Shown piece by piece: positions 22,642 to 33,295 of a stretch of 64,000 nt of DNA. The notes under the pieces were generated by a model. It ran no database searches, was not told the DNA's origin, and saw only the letters and a program-made list of their open reading frames with translations. A program made the position numbers and the translations under genes. Position 1 is the stretch's first letter. Every line of letters begins with the position of its first letter. Location: the NCBI RefSeq assembly GCF_001653235.2, contig NW_019154051.1, positions 62,001 to 126,000 on the forward strand. Reading direction: 5' to 3'. The DNA is from Pochonia chlamydosporia 170. Taxonomy: Eukaryota > Ascomycota > Sordariomycetes > Hypocreales > Clavicipitaceae.

Positions 22642-23430
22642 CATAGCGAGTCAGACAACATAAGGGGTCGGACACTCCACCACCAAAATACAACTGCCCC
22701 TCTTCAATTGCATGTTACTCCACCAAAATTCATGGAACCCTTAAAGAGAGCCGATTAATGTTAGCAATTGAATCTATGCAGCGAAACCCAAGCTGCTCCT
22801 GGTGTAAAGGAGGTCACGCTTACAAGGATATGCTTGTTAGATTATTCTAAAATTACCTCCCCTATTAGGTGACATTAGTGCAACAGTAATATAGGTTGAT
22901 GGTTGCCCTATTGGAGTATCCACCAGGCGTACGAAGCGTCTTCTGCATCTGGTATAGGATGGAAGTTGACCGTTGCAAACTAATGCTTGTCTCGTGTAGC
23001 GGAAATTAATGATATTTGAGACAAGTGATGTAGCCATAAGTCGGACGATATCCGAACAGCGACGGGAATACTTTAATGGAGACACCCCAATCAGACGTCC
23101 GTGTCACGTTATGAGACTCATCGTTAACTAAGCTTTCCACACAAATTTTCATTATCTTCTGTCTCCTCCTCTTTTTTCCATTACAGTACACAGCGGAACC
23201 CCAAGATATTTAATACTCTCGGATTACTGCTGCCTCAAGGCAGCAGTATGACGACTGCTGTTGCCACTCGCCACTCAGGTGGCAAAATTGCTTGTGTGTT
23301 ACAATCAACAGAGGCACCATTATCCGACAGTCCGGCCGACTCTCAGGGGGCTCTCGCCGTACGGGTTGTCGCACAGCACGACTTGCTTGCATAATTGGAC
23401 AACGATTCCATACGATCAGCGGCAATCGCG
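22642..23430. other. intergenic with a short palindrome block related to 52.8-53.2 kb
   Basis: No gene recognised. Contains the palindrome 23225-23248 (TACTGCTGCCT and its complement) and two further blocks shared with the region at 52.8-53.2 kb (see findings). Confidence 0.4.
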
Positions 23431-23553
23431 ATGAATTATTCTGAACCTGCCATCAAATATACCGCTATTGCTCTCGTTGCTATATCCATACTGCTGTTGT
23501 TAGTCATCGTCTTCCGAATAAAGACAAGTCGAAGATGCTCTGTTAGACCATAA
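23431..23553 (+). CDS. possible 40-residue single-pass membrane micropeptide
   Basis: ATG 23431 opens 40 codons: MNYSEPAIKYTA, a hydrophobic helix (IALVAISILLLLVIVF), then a basic end (RIKTSRRCSVRP). The short N-terminus, single helix and Arg/Lys stop-transfer repeat the architecture of the small proteins at 17.0 and 51.2 kb, but sequence similarity is only general. It may be a chance frame. Confidence 0.22.
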   Translation: MNYSEPAIKYTAIALVAISILLLLVIVFRIKTSRRCSVRP

Positions 23554-24067
23554 AGCTCGTCATGGTATAGGAAGCTGGCCACCAGCAATAAGAATTTTTC
23601 CGTGAGCCCCGACGCTATCTTCTCGGAGACAGCCATTCCAGTCAGCTGAAAGAGAATAGAGTAATAGCACGAACGCAATGGCCGGATATGCCTGTTCTTC
23701 ACAATCCTGTCGCTGCGGCAAATGGGGTTATTCTGTGAAAGCTCAGTGGACAATTTGCGTCAGGGTCTCCCGTTGGGTTGGTGGTCGAGGGCAGCCCACT
23801 AGAAACCAGGTAGCTCAGAGTCCCTGGACCGCGTACGACCGAGAAGAGAAGAAACACAGTGATGTTCTTGCAGGGCTGGTGTTTTATCGAGACAGGTGGC
23901 GACAGAGTGTGGTTTTAGGATAGCGGCCATAATGAACACATCGTAGATGAGGGCAGAGCTTTGAAATTTGGAACTTCGCAGCGCACGGCAGGGTTGAATG
24001 GAAGCCAACGGCCCCATAGGGCGAGAAATTGAAAGAGCGATTTGATCCACGGTCTCAGCAGACTTGC
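23554..24067. other. intergenic, nothing recognised
   Basis: Short antisense frames only; no motif. Confidence 0.35.
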
Positions 24068-24960
24068 CTATTGTACTATGTTATCGTACTATTATGTCTA
24101 CTATCGTAATATTATCTTTACTTCAAAGTATACTACGAAGTATAGTTTTCAGAGGTGAAGTAAAATAGTAACTTTACTATCGTACTTTGGAAGGAAAATA
24201 CTGCATTCTAATTGGCTCTAGAAATCTTGCCGGTGCAAATAACGCCACCAAATGAAGGTCTCACAATCTGCCCCTGAACTTCGACTATGTAACCAGGTGT
24301 CCAGCTTCTCGATAGCTTTTAGTTTCTCTTCTCCAAAGATGCAACCAAATTGTTGCTTTTCAAGCCTTTATCTGGCTGAATAAGTCGCGTTCCCGCCTTC
24401 CTTTTACGATGGATTCCTCACAGCTTACGATCAATACTGTGGCTCCTTCGATCGCTCCTCCTTCAAGTGCTGCTCCTTCTCAAAGTACTGAGGAAGCTAC
24501 TCCTACCTCCATTCTCTTACTTGATTTCGATGTAACACCATTCTTTCGTAGGATTTATCCCGAGCATCCTAAACTGGGCCGTTCTGGTAAGCGAAAAGCT
24601 ACCGGGAATGCTGTTTATCAGTGCATCCATTGTCCCCCAGATAAGCCATGGGAAAGTAAGCAGAAATCTAACGCCCGAAATCATGCTCGGAAGGTCCATC
24701 CCAATATTGTTATAGCCTCCCGGAGTAATCTCGGTGTGGATTCCAATTCAGATAGCATCGAACAGCCATTCAAGAAGCCCCGAATTGACCACTTTTACGC
24801 CCTTCAACATACTTGCCTATATGAATAGTAAGTATACTTCGGCCAAAAAGTGTACTATCTACTTTACGCCAAAAAAGTATACTTCGTAGTACGATAGTAC
24901 GATAGTAAAAATAATATTCATATAGTATAATAGTAGCATAGTAGAGTTAATAGTAAAATT
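24068..24960 (+). mobile_element. non-autonomous hAT derivative with BED-finger ORF only
   Basis: AT-rich ends packed with TACTATCGTAC and GAAGTATAC motifs in opposite orientations (24068-24190 and 24825-24955) flank a single truncated ORF. The ends resemble hAT subterminal repeats. Exact termini and target duplication could not be fixed. Confidence 0.5.
24409..24828 (+). CDS. BED-type zinc-finger protein, truncated hAT transposase N-terminus
   Basis: 139 codons. A Ser/Pro-rich N-terminus is followed by a finger of the form YQCIHCPPDKPWESKQKSNA then RNHARKVHP (C-x2-C...H-x4-H) at about residues 74-105, as in BED fingers of fungal hAT transposases. The frame ends at TAG 24826 without any RNase H-like core, just before the AT-rich right end. 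It may still bind element ends and could act as a repressor (inference). Confidence 0.6.
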   Translation: MDSSQLTINTVAPSIAPPSSAAPSQSTEEATPTSILLLDFDVTPFFRRIYPEHPKLGRSGKRKATGNAVYQCIHCPPDKPWESKQKSNARNHARKVHPNIVIASRSNLGVDSNSDSIEQPFKKPRIDHFYALQHTCLYE

Positions 24961-25036
24961 ACTTTAGTACAAAACTCATCAATTTCTTGCCAAATAGACT
25001 CGTAATGCAATCAAGATCGCATTCGGTGGCGATATT

Positions 25037-28000
25037 CAAGGCTCGAAACCACTACACCCATCCACATTTGGGCCAAGTCGAGTGGATGTGCTACATATCA
25101 GACCTCTACTTGGTGGATGTGATACACTTCCAAGTTGAGTGGAGTGGATGTACACATGTATGTACAAGTGCACTTTGGAGACTGTTCACCGGATCAGGCC
25201 TATTCGGCCTCACTTTCATATTTCGTTATTAACTCTTCCCCCGTCTGCTGCAGTACTAAATCACCCCCCCTCGCTGACGCTGTCCTCGCCGTCCAATAGC
25301 CACTTTGACTCGGCAAGTGCCAGTTCATTGTCGCTCAGAGTCGCGTAGACTCCATCCAGTTGAGTCTCAACATGCGAGTGAAGCAATGGATCTAGGTCCT
25401 TGATGAGGCCTGCACGATACCAAGAACGTAAAACCTGACAGATTCCAATAATCTCAGCATCGAGGTCTGTACGCAATGCCGAGACCATCTTGCCAGCTGC
25501 TGAAAATAACCTTTCACATTCGGCTGACATTGGCTGAATCGTCAGGAAGTCCAAGGCCATCCTGGATAACCTGGGATATCTGCCTTTTTTCGTGATCCAG
25601 TAACGGATTGGATCGCGAACATTGCTGTCACCTACCTCACGATCCGTCTGCCACGCCTGGTACTCGTCGCCCATTATAGTTGTTACGTAGGCTGGTGTTG
25701 AGCTTGGCAGACGACTGTTCTTCTCGAACGCGTTGAAAAACCGAGACCGTTTAGCTGGTGGCTCCTCGTCACTCCTGCTGCTGGTAGTTCCAACTTCAAG
25801 GTGGGCGTAAATCGGATAACCAGACATCGGCAACCATCTCTTTTGCCCTTTTTACCCAACTAGGCTTATGTGACCACGTCTCATCAAACCAGTCCCAGCG
25901 ATAGGCTGGATGGAGCGCCATGGCTGTATAGTATATCGGCGTCTCATCCAGCCGTTGGTAATACTCATCCATCTTATCCCAAGCAAGGTTAATTCCAATG
26001 CGCAAGTACTCTGCATCAGGAAAACCAGCAGCAAGCTCTTTATACTCTTCCAGTGTGTTAAGAAGCAGCTCGTACCCCAGCACCACGTCCCAGACATTGC
26101 CGTAGGAACCGGTCCAGCCCTGTCTGCGCTTACGGATGTGCCCATCGCCCTCCAGCGTCTTCACCACGGTTTCGAAGACGGTCAGAATAGCCTCCAAATG
26201 GTAGAGGACCTCCCAGTCTCTGTCTGTCAGTTGGTTCTCGTCTCGGAGGATGCGTGGCTTTTTTGCCAACTTGGCTTGCGTCACCTGCCCAGTCTTCCTA
26301 GACCCGATTTTCGTCTTCCCACTGTGCCTTGTACCTGGCCAGCAGTAGTTTGATGGACGTTTTTAACCGCAGAGCCCTGCGGATCATGTAGAGCTGTGAC
26401 AGCCAGCGCGTGTCGTTATCGATGATTAGCTTGAGCGGTTTCTTCGACCGAAGTTTCAGGGTGGTGGCGCGATCAATTTCTTCCTATTTAAAGAGCCAAA
26501 GTTAGCACAAGGCGAATGGCGTTTGGTCAAGCCTCCTACCCTCTGAACCTCTCTGAATAAGTATATCAGCCGATGGGTAACGCGCACATCCACAACGATA
26601 TTATGTAACTTCCCAACAGGCCCTTTTCGGCGCCATCGAGCGTATTCAGCATCAGATAACGCTTCTGCGCCTGATAATTGCTGCTCGAACGCGTCCGTAT
26701 TTCTCCCAAATAACAGTGCCTTGGCTGACAAGTTGATGGTGTGGCCCATGCAACGTCCACGACGCAGCCGGCCGTTGAACCCAAGCTCAGCCCCGATAAC
26801 CTCCATCGCCGTATCGTTATTTTCAGCGTTGTCAAGGGTGAAATAGCCAATCTTCTCTCGACTCACACCAAGAGCATGCAGGACATCGAGAACCTCCCCG
26901 CCGATCGTTGAGCCGAAGTGGCGATGAGCCTCTGGAACCCCAATTATGATTTTGCAGGGCCGGTCCTTCTCATCTCTAAAAAAGCAGGCAATCCCATACA
27001 GGGCAAGCTTATTTCGAGACGTCCAGCCATCAAATGATATATGGAGCAGTCCAGTGGAGCTCCTCAGCACTTCTATAACCCTCTGCTTGTGGCGGTTATA
27101 TTCTTGAATAATCTTATATCGAATAGCACTGCCGCTCAGGTTGGCGCATTGGATCGAAACGGATGGACTCAAATAGTCGAAGATTTCTCGGAGGACGGGG
27201 TTCTCCACGAAGGAGAAGGATTGATTGCTACTCACGATTAATTCCACTAGCATTCGCTGGAAGTGCTGTTTATCCAACCGTGAGATGATGCAATTCGCGA
27301 TAGTCTGTTCCCTAGGCTTGTCAACGTTCAGTTTCAAAGCAGAGGCAATAGTCGGCTGCTTCGATTCCGGTGCGCCTTCTGATTTCAGCTGTGCCGTGCT
27401 CCTTTTCTCGCGTGCTGGTGCTGGTATTTTGTGCTCACGCCACAGGTGATTTGCCGCGTTCTGAAGGCCTGACGACGCAAAACTGGCGATACTGGGCCGA
27501 TTTATGAGGATGCAGTGCTTGCAAGCCCATTTCCGGTTCCCATGCCGTTGAATATCGCAGCCAAAGTCCCAAAGCCACGAGCTAGTGTCACGAGCGCGTT
27601 CGGACCAAGTCCAGCCTTTAAAATCGCGAAACAGACGGTCCTCCAGCAGCTTCTGTTGCTCTGACTGGACTGGCATGTCGAATGACATACATGGTAAAAA
27701 AAAATTGTACGCCAAGCAGCAGCAGGAGATTCGAAGAAATTCGTTCATGCCGACAGTGGAAGATGAATTGTGGAGTGATCGGCATTGCTGACCAGGGTTT
27801 TAAGTGTCTCGATTTAAGATCAATTTCGTGCAAAAATACGCCTGCCGACCGCTGAAATACTGGGTCAGAAAATATCCTCAAAACCTACCCTAAATCCACC
27901 TAAATACATCAATTACATCCATTTCAAGCACGAATGTAATGGATATTATGTAATCTGAGCGCCGACAAGATGGATTTAATAGAGATGGACCATTTATGGA

Positions 28001-28044
28001 TGGTCCACGTGGCTATCCAGTGTAGTGGGTTCGAGCCTTGGCTG
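25037..28044 (-). mobile_element. hAT DNA transposon, copy 2 (inverted)
   Basis: Same element as 13642-16646, on the opposite strand, nearly identical end to end. Its length exceeds copy 1 by 3 bp, explained by three 1-bp insertions in homopolymers. Flanks (gcgatatt left, tacggccg right) show no target duplication and do not pair with the flanks of copy 1. Confidence 0.93.
25200..27748 (-). pseudogene. hAT transposase, copy 2, three 1-bp frameshifts
   Basis: Exon 1 (27748 leftward) is identical in protein to copy 1 and the intron is the same. Exon 2 carries an extra C in the run at 26303-26305 (CCC versus CC), an extra A at 25809-25811 (AAA versus AA) and an extra C in the run near 25264-25270 (seven versus six). 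Each shifts the frame, so the full transposase cannot be made as read. A few substitutions (for example Leu to Met and Lys to Arg) also separate the copies. Because all three indels are in homopolymers, an assembly error is a real alternative to decay. Confidence 0.85.
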
Positions 28045-28190
28045 TACGGCCGAGCATGATGCCGGTTAGATAAACATCTAATATAGTAGCTTTGTTTATC
28101 GAAATTTGATATAATTTTATCTGATTGATCTCTTTCTCAGCCTACCATACATGGCTATATGAATATTCAAATAGGGCCTTATATGAATAT

Positions 28191-28397
28191 TGTAACGGGC
28201 TGGAGCCGCTTGGACGGCGGCTGCGCCGCCTATCACCAACTCCCATGACAGCTTGATTCTAGAACCTTCTATGGAAGGATAGGTATAAGGCGCCGTGATG
28301 ATGCCACGACGTAGGAAGATCCTCTTTTCTTCTCTATCTTGATAGTAAACAGCATAGGGACTAGTTAGTTGAATCAACTCGCTAGAGGCCTTTCACA
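28191..28397. mobile_element. solo LTR with 5-bp target-site duplication
   Basis: Begins TGTAACGGGCTGGAGCCGC and ends CTTTCACA (TG...CA termini), 207 bp, flanked on both sides by AATAT (28186-28190 and 28398-28402). No internal retrotransposon sequence, so it is a solo LTR left by recombination. The TGTAACGG start recalls fungal copia-type LTRs, which is only a suggestion. Confidence 0.8.
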
Positions 28398-28402
28398 AAT
28401 AT

Positions 28403-29170
28403 GCATGAATATATTCATATGCACGCCCATATTTTACGTGAATATGAATATGTACTTTAGATTTCATATTCATGCATATTCATATATATTCATATAAACC
28501 CGGAGTAGGGCTGTGACCGCCGCTGATGTGTACATGGCAGGTGCCATTGAGGTGGGCGCGAGACGGGTGTTGGGAGCTTCATCGCTTGAACCAATCTGTT
28601 GTTGTTTAAGTGACTAAGTGGTTAACTCCACCTAATTTCGTCTTCTTAGGTTGCCAACCTTAGGACGCGGCCTTGAGCTTTCTTTCCTTTCATTATCCCT
28701 TAGCTCTAGATGGACAATGCGAAGGCATTTGCTGTCGTAGAGGGTTTTATGCCGACTCAATGGTGGTGTAGCGATGACCTTCGTACAGCATACTCACGGC
28801 TTAGCCGTACGACCATCGATATTCTTCCCGTACCAGCAATCAGTGGAGCCGGGCGGAGATTTTCAGGACCTACGCACACAACAAGATAGGACAGGCTACA
28901 ATTGCTGATTGACACCATTGGGAGGATTGAGTGCATCGGCAACTGGTTGCGGGAGGGACAAATTAAAGCCTCTGCTGAGTGTGGGATGGGCCTACCCTGT
29001 GACCCAGAGGTCAAGAGGGTGGTGATATATGATAGCGTGTTAAATGAGAGCATTTCAGCGGCCTCTGGGCTATAATTCAATACTGCCATACATGTCATCA
29101 CGGGAGCTCTTACCTTATATGAATATGCATGAATATGTTATATGAATATGTATTTCGCTGGACAAGTTGA
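28403..29170. other. spacer flanked by palindromic ATATGAATAT arrays
   Basis: 28400-28495 and 29112-29155 carry inverted ATATGAATATGCATGAATAT-like arrays. The interior has no recognised gene, though a plus-strand frame near 28900-29070 (IGRIECIGNWLREGQIKASA...) is open. The two arrays could be ends of a small element. Confidence 0.3.
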
Positions 29171-29305
29171 ATATAATATGACGAGGGACCTGCGGCCCCC
29201 CGTACCCCCCGCAGTTAGGATGCCAGCGCACGCTTATGAGAAAGCCCTCTTTGCACCGCCATTTCATGTTTTGCTGCATTTGGCGTGATGCACCAATCTA
29301 TTAAT

Positions 29306-32300
29306 TTACAAACACTGGAGTGTGCGTAATTCCCAATCCCTTGCCCTATCCTTCATATTCGAGCTCACTTTGGTTGTGAATCTACTCAGATCGAAAGGCG
29401 TCTCAAACATGATGGAAGAAAGCTTCTTAACTCGAGATATGGCAACATACGACAATCCTGGCGCATGATCCTTCCGTTCCAGGTTCAAGACCACTTGTTT
29501 CAGCGTCAATTCTTGTGCTTTGTGTACCGTAATGGCGTATGCAGGGCGAAGAGGGAAGTTAGTGCGCGAACAATCACGTTTTTTGTATTCGAATCGCCTG
29601 GTAACGGGGAAGATGGGAATGTAGTCAGTGCCGGGGAACTTGGGCCCCGTCGTAGTCATCGACTACTACCATGATTGCAGTTGGCATATCTTTGGTAGGA
29701 TCTTGACCCTCACTCCAAACGACATCCCTCACCGTCCCCATAGACCCGTTCACCAAGCCATTCTCCACCCAGATATTTTCTGTTAACATGACCCTCGCCC
29801 CTAGACAGATGCAAAGCTGAGACTCCAATCCGTCTGCCTCATCATCATTGGCCCCCTCCGCGCCTCGGCCCGTATGAGTAGACTTGATTCTAAGGACGGG
29901 CATTTGGCAGTCACGGAGACGGTGGTTATGTATACGAACCTCCTCTCGACTGAAGTAAAGACGTAGCGCATCCTTAAATGATTCTACCTCATTAGGAGTT
30001 AGTTCATTCTGTACTCGAGTGCTCAAAAGCTGCCAACTCTGCTGGGATACTTGATAAACCCGCAACTCTTCGAGCGCGCGGCGGAACTGAAGCGTCTCTT
30101 CGTCATCACCATCTTGCCGCATCGACTGTTCCAAGCGTACTGTTGTATCCAGGGCTCGGTATGCTTGTTGGCCGGTCAAAAAGTCAGCGTTTCGCGCGTT
30201 GGGAAGATTTGAATACATCACAGTAGCTCCAATAGGAGGGAGTTGGTGGAAATCACCACAGACAAAGATGTTGATGCCTCCATACATCACGTTCTGACGG
30301 GCTGGGACAGTGTATTCAAAAGCCCCGCCTCGCCTCAGCCTGACCCTTAGGCTAGGCTAGGCTGAGTAAACACTTAAAACGAAATAGAGCATCACAACCT
30401 GGACATGTGATTAAATTGATTTCAGAACCTAGTAGAGGCATTACTTGTTTACCTTTTTCAACATTGTCTAGTACGATATATCCAGTGTAAAGCGTAATAT
30501 ATCCCAAAAACAAAACTTCGGACTTAAATGGAGGCTGGGTAAAACCCCTGCAAAATTAAGCGAGGCTGGGCTGATGAATACACTGGGCTGGGAAGATTTC
30601 TCTGAGACGTTGATCCAAGAGGCCCAAGAATTTAATGCCAATCATAGACTTCTCATCAATAATAAGGTATCTGCAATGTTTGAAGAGAGCTTGCAAAGAA
30701 CACAGGTTCGATCTTGAGAGTTTCTGAGAGAGCCCCTGCGGGGGGGTTTTGACAGGAATCTTAAAAAGGCTATGTAACGTGCGGCCGTGGAAATTGTGGG
30801 CAGCGATCCCAGTCGGAGCAGCCCGCAAAACAGGGTCTCTGACTCCTGCAATAGTAGCCATTTCTTCCAGTTTCTTAATTGCCTGTAAAAGCACGTATGT
30901 CTTGCCGGTTCCTGCGACACCATCGAGGCTCACCATCAACTGGGGAGGGTTCCTTCCAGCAAGAAAATCGCTGTAATGATCGACAATCAGGTTGTAGACC
31001 GTACGTTGCTCGCCGTTAAGTAAATCAACAGAGTTCAGAGACGGGAGAAGTTGCTCCGCCGGAAAAGCACGCTTAGTAACATGCCAAAACGATGGGTCAA
31101 TATCATACTTGCCTACGTGACGGCTCCAGTCATATTCTCGATCAGAATCCCGTTCTCCCAAGTTATCGCCATCCTCAACTCGCGTCAAGTCGTTTCCCGG
31201 GTGCGCAAGCCCGTAGGTTTCGAAGTCTGCAAGCGGTGCAGGAGGAGTGGGCCGGGATGGGTCAACGGCTTCAAACTCGTCATCGCCATCGGACTCTGCG
31301 TCATCATCGTCGACATCCAACTCATCGTAAAGGTCATCCCCATGGTTGTGGTTATCGCAGCAGAGTTCGTATGCTTCCTGAAAGGTCTCGGCAAGAAATC
31401 CATCAACTTGCAAAAGATCTTCCACCTTTTCGAATGGATGCGACAGCATCATCTTCACTCGACAGTAGTCCTCATACTCATCGTCGGTCGGGTTTGACTT
31501 GTAGCGAGGGAAGAACGTCACAGGCCGCGGTTTTCCTTTAGAGAGGCGTTGAAACTTGCTGACATCGTAGTGCTGCAGCCAGTTGATCAGAGTCACGTCC
31601 CTCAAGTGCTCTCCACCACTGGCGTGCTCAACCCTCAGTTTGTACCGCTTGTACGCCGAAAGCCCTTCTCTCAACATCATTTCTTCCCCTGCCTCACCAT
31701 CATCAAACTGAATATGGCGATCTTGAGCCTGGTCAGGACGACAATCCAAAACCATGCATTGCCTAGTCGACTTTTGCTGGGGAATCTTAAGCAGGATATG
31801 GGAAATCTCTTGCGCCGACCAATCACGTTCCCCAACAAGCTTATTGAGCAGCCTGGCCGCAAAGGAAGTAATTGGACGATGATCACTGACATATGGCAGA
31901 ATCTGGAATATGTTAGATCCGCAACAAACAATCCGAGGTGACCATACCTGATCCTGCAACTCTTGATATGATGCAGATTTGATTTCTGGCTTTGATACAT
32001 ACTTCGCCACATAGAGGATAAGCCCCTTGTATGTAACCGCTGGCTGCAAATCCGTGTTTGCTAACCACCCAAGAGCCATCACTGGCGAGCACTGGGCAAG
32101 GCGCTCCACATTGCGTTGCACACCCAGCATCCAGCTCTTTTTGTTGATGCTCTTCGTGACCAGAGCACGTTCTTGAAGCTCCCGAGGAAAGAAAAACCGG
32201 CATTCTACAATATTGGTGGTCTTGTTCTTCCTCAGGCACCTTCCAGGGGCACACTTGGCGTGCATCTGAAAGCGATTCATGAAGATTGCCACCTGTTCAT

Positions 32301-33231
32301 CGGTATTGCAGATATGAATGAACGGCAGAGAAGCCGGATTCCTGGCGTCTGGCGGTCTTGTACTATTTGGATTAACGGCCGTAACTTTCCTATTCCAGTA
32401 CTGTGCAAAAGCCTCCCGTTGTTCTGGGGTCCTGGCACCCATGGCGGGCGAATCCCTCATCCAGATGATGCAATGGATGTGACCTGTACCACGTGCTTGC
32501 CACTCATACCGAAACCAATAGTCGTCTAATCCCAAAAAGCTGGTCATAACATATTTCAAGAATGCCTTAAACAGAATATCGAGCCAAGCGGCGATAATGT
32601 GAGGGAATCGCTGGACATTCTCCCAGGCGATCTTTCGGCGATCCTCATCCGTGCCATCCCTCCAGTGATCATAGCGGGGTAAATGCCTATGGAGATCATC
32701 CCATTGGTGGTCAGCACAACTCCACGTGTAAAAAACAGTCCCTGTGGTTCCGAAATATCGGGCTGTTGCTTTGAGAGCGTTTTCTTTCTGTCTCCAATAA
32801 GGACGCGTCCCAGTCAAAGTTGCCCCTGAGCGAACGATGCTCTTGAGCAGAGTGCTTTCCTCGCCTAATAACTCCTTTAACTCGTCGAGTGACAGACCCA
32901 AGAGATCCGGGCGTTTCTTTACCCAGAAACCAGAAGCCTCTTGAGCTTTCTTTCTCATGAGCATATTGAAGACTAAGAATCGAAAGCGGGGACGGGCACC
33001 GAACCTTCCATCATGAAACTTCAGGAAGTGCTCCGCCCAATCAGCCAGGGAGACATTGCGTATCCTGCCTTGATGCCAATCGGCAGTGCCATACGGAAAC
33101 AAAGTAGGGAAACACATGGCGAATAGGCGATGTTTTCGGCCCAACTCATCGATGGGGGTTTGCCTGATCTCCGGCGCTTGAGCGATAGGAAGTTTGCCCC
33201 TCCTATTAAAAGCCTCTTGCCGTTTGCCCAT
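29306..33231 (-). pseudogene. Helitron Rep/helicase protein (broken)
   Basis: Three minus-strand pieces make one protein. 33231-30586 holds the Helitron_like_N/Rep region (FPTLFPYGTADWHQGRIRNV; HUH motif RGTGHIHCIIW; Tyr region LYVAKYVSKPE) and the start of a Pif1-like helicase (Walker A DGVAGTGKTYVLL; LIIDEKSMIG). 30299-29630 continues with FVCGDFHQLPPIG and LEQSMRQDGDDEE. 29640-29306 ends with YAITVHKAQELTLKQVVLNL and LSYVAISRVKK. Lesions: a MITE at 30308-30585 inside the helicase, and a 1-nt gain in a G run near 29653 that shifts the frame. Either blocks a functional protein. Confidence 0.9.
30308..30585. mobile_element. 278-bp hAT-type MITE with 8-bp target duplication
   Basis: Termini CAGTGTATTCA and TGAATACACTG are perfect inverted repeats, flanked by GGCTGGGA on both sides (30300-30307 and 30586-30593). 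Skipping the element and one duplication rejoins the helicase reading frame (FPA|RQNVMYGG), so the insertion event is directly legible. No coding capacity. Confidence 0.93.
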
Positions 33232-33295
33232 GTATGGCCTTTGGATGATTCTACCTCCTGCAGCCCAATCTAAGGTGCGAGGGTGGCGTAATATT

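Larger units (their letters stand above)
29190..33290 (-). mobile_element. Helitron, 5'-truncated and MITE-interrupted
   Basis: Rolling-circle transposon reading leftward. A GC-rich hairpin at about 29195-29220 (CTGCGG...CCGCAG on the minus strand) lies downstream of the stop, as at Helitron 3' ends, but no clear CTRR terminus follows. The protein begins at or just before the Helitron_like_N domain, so the upstream protein region and the 5' TC end are missing. The left protein boundary sits 65 bp from the M43 protease stop. Confidence 0.8.

Noticed and set aside
31051..32529. Plus-strand frames of 130-149 codons under the Helitron
   Set aside because: Antisense shadows of the Rep/helicase ORF.
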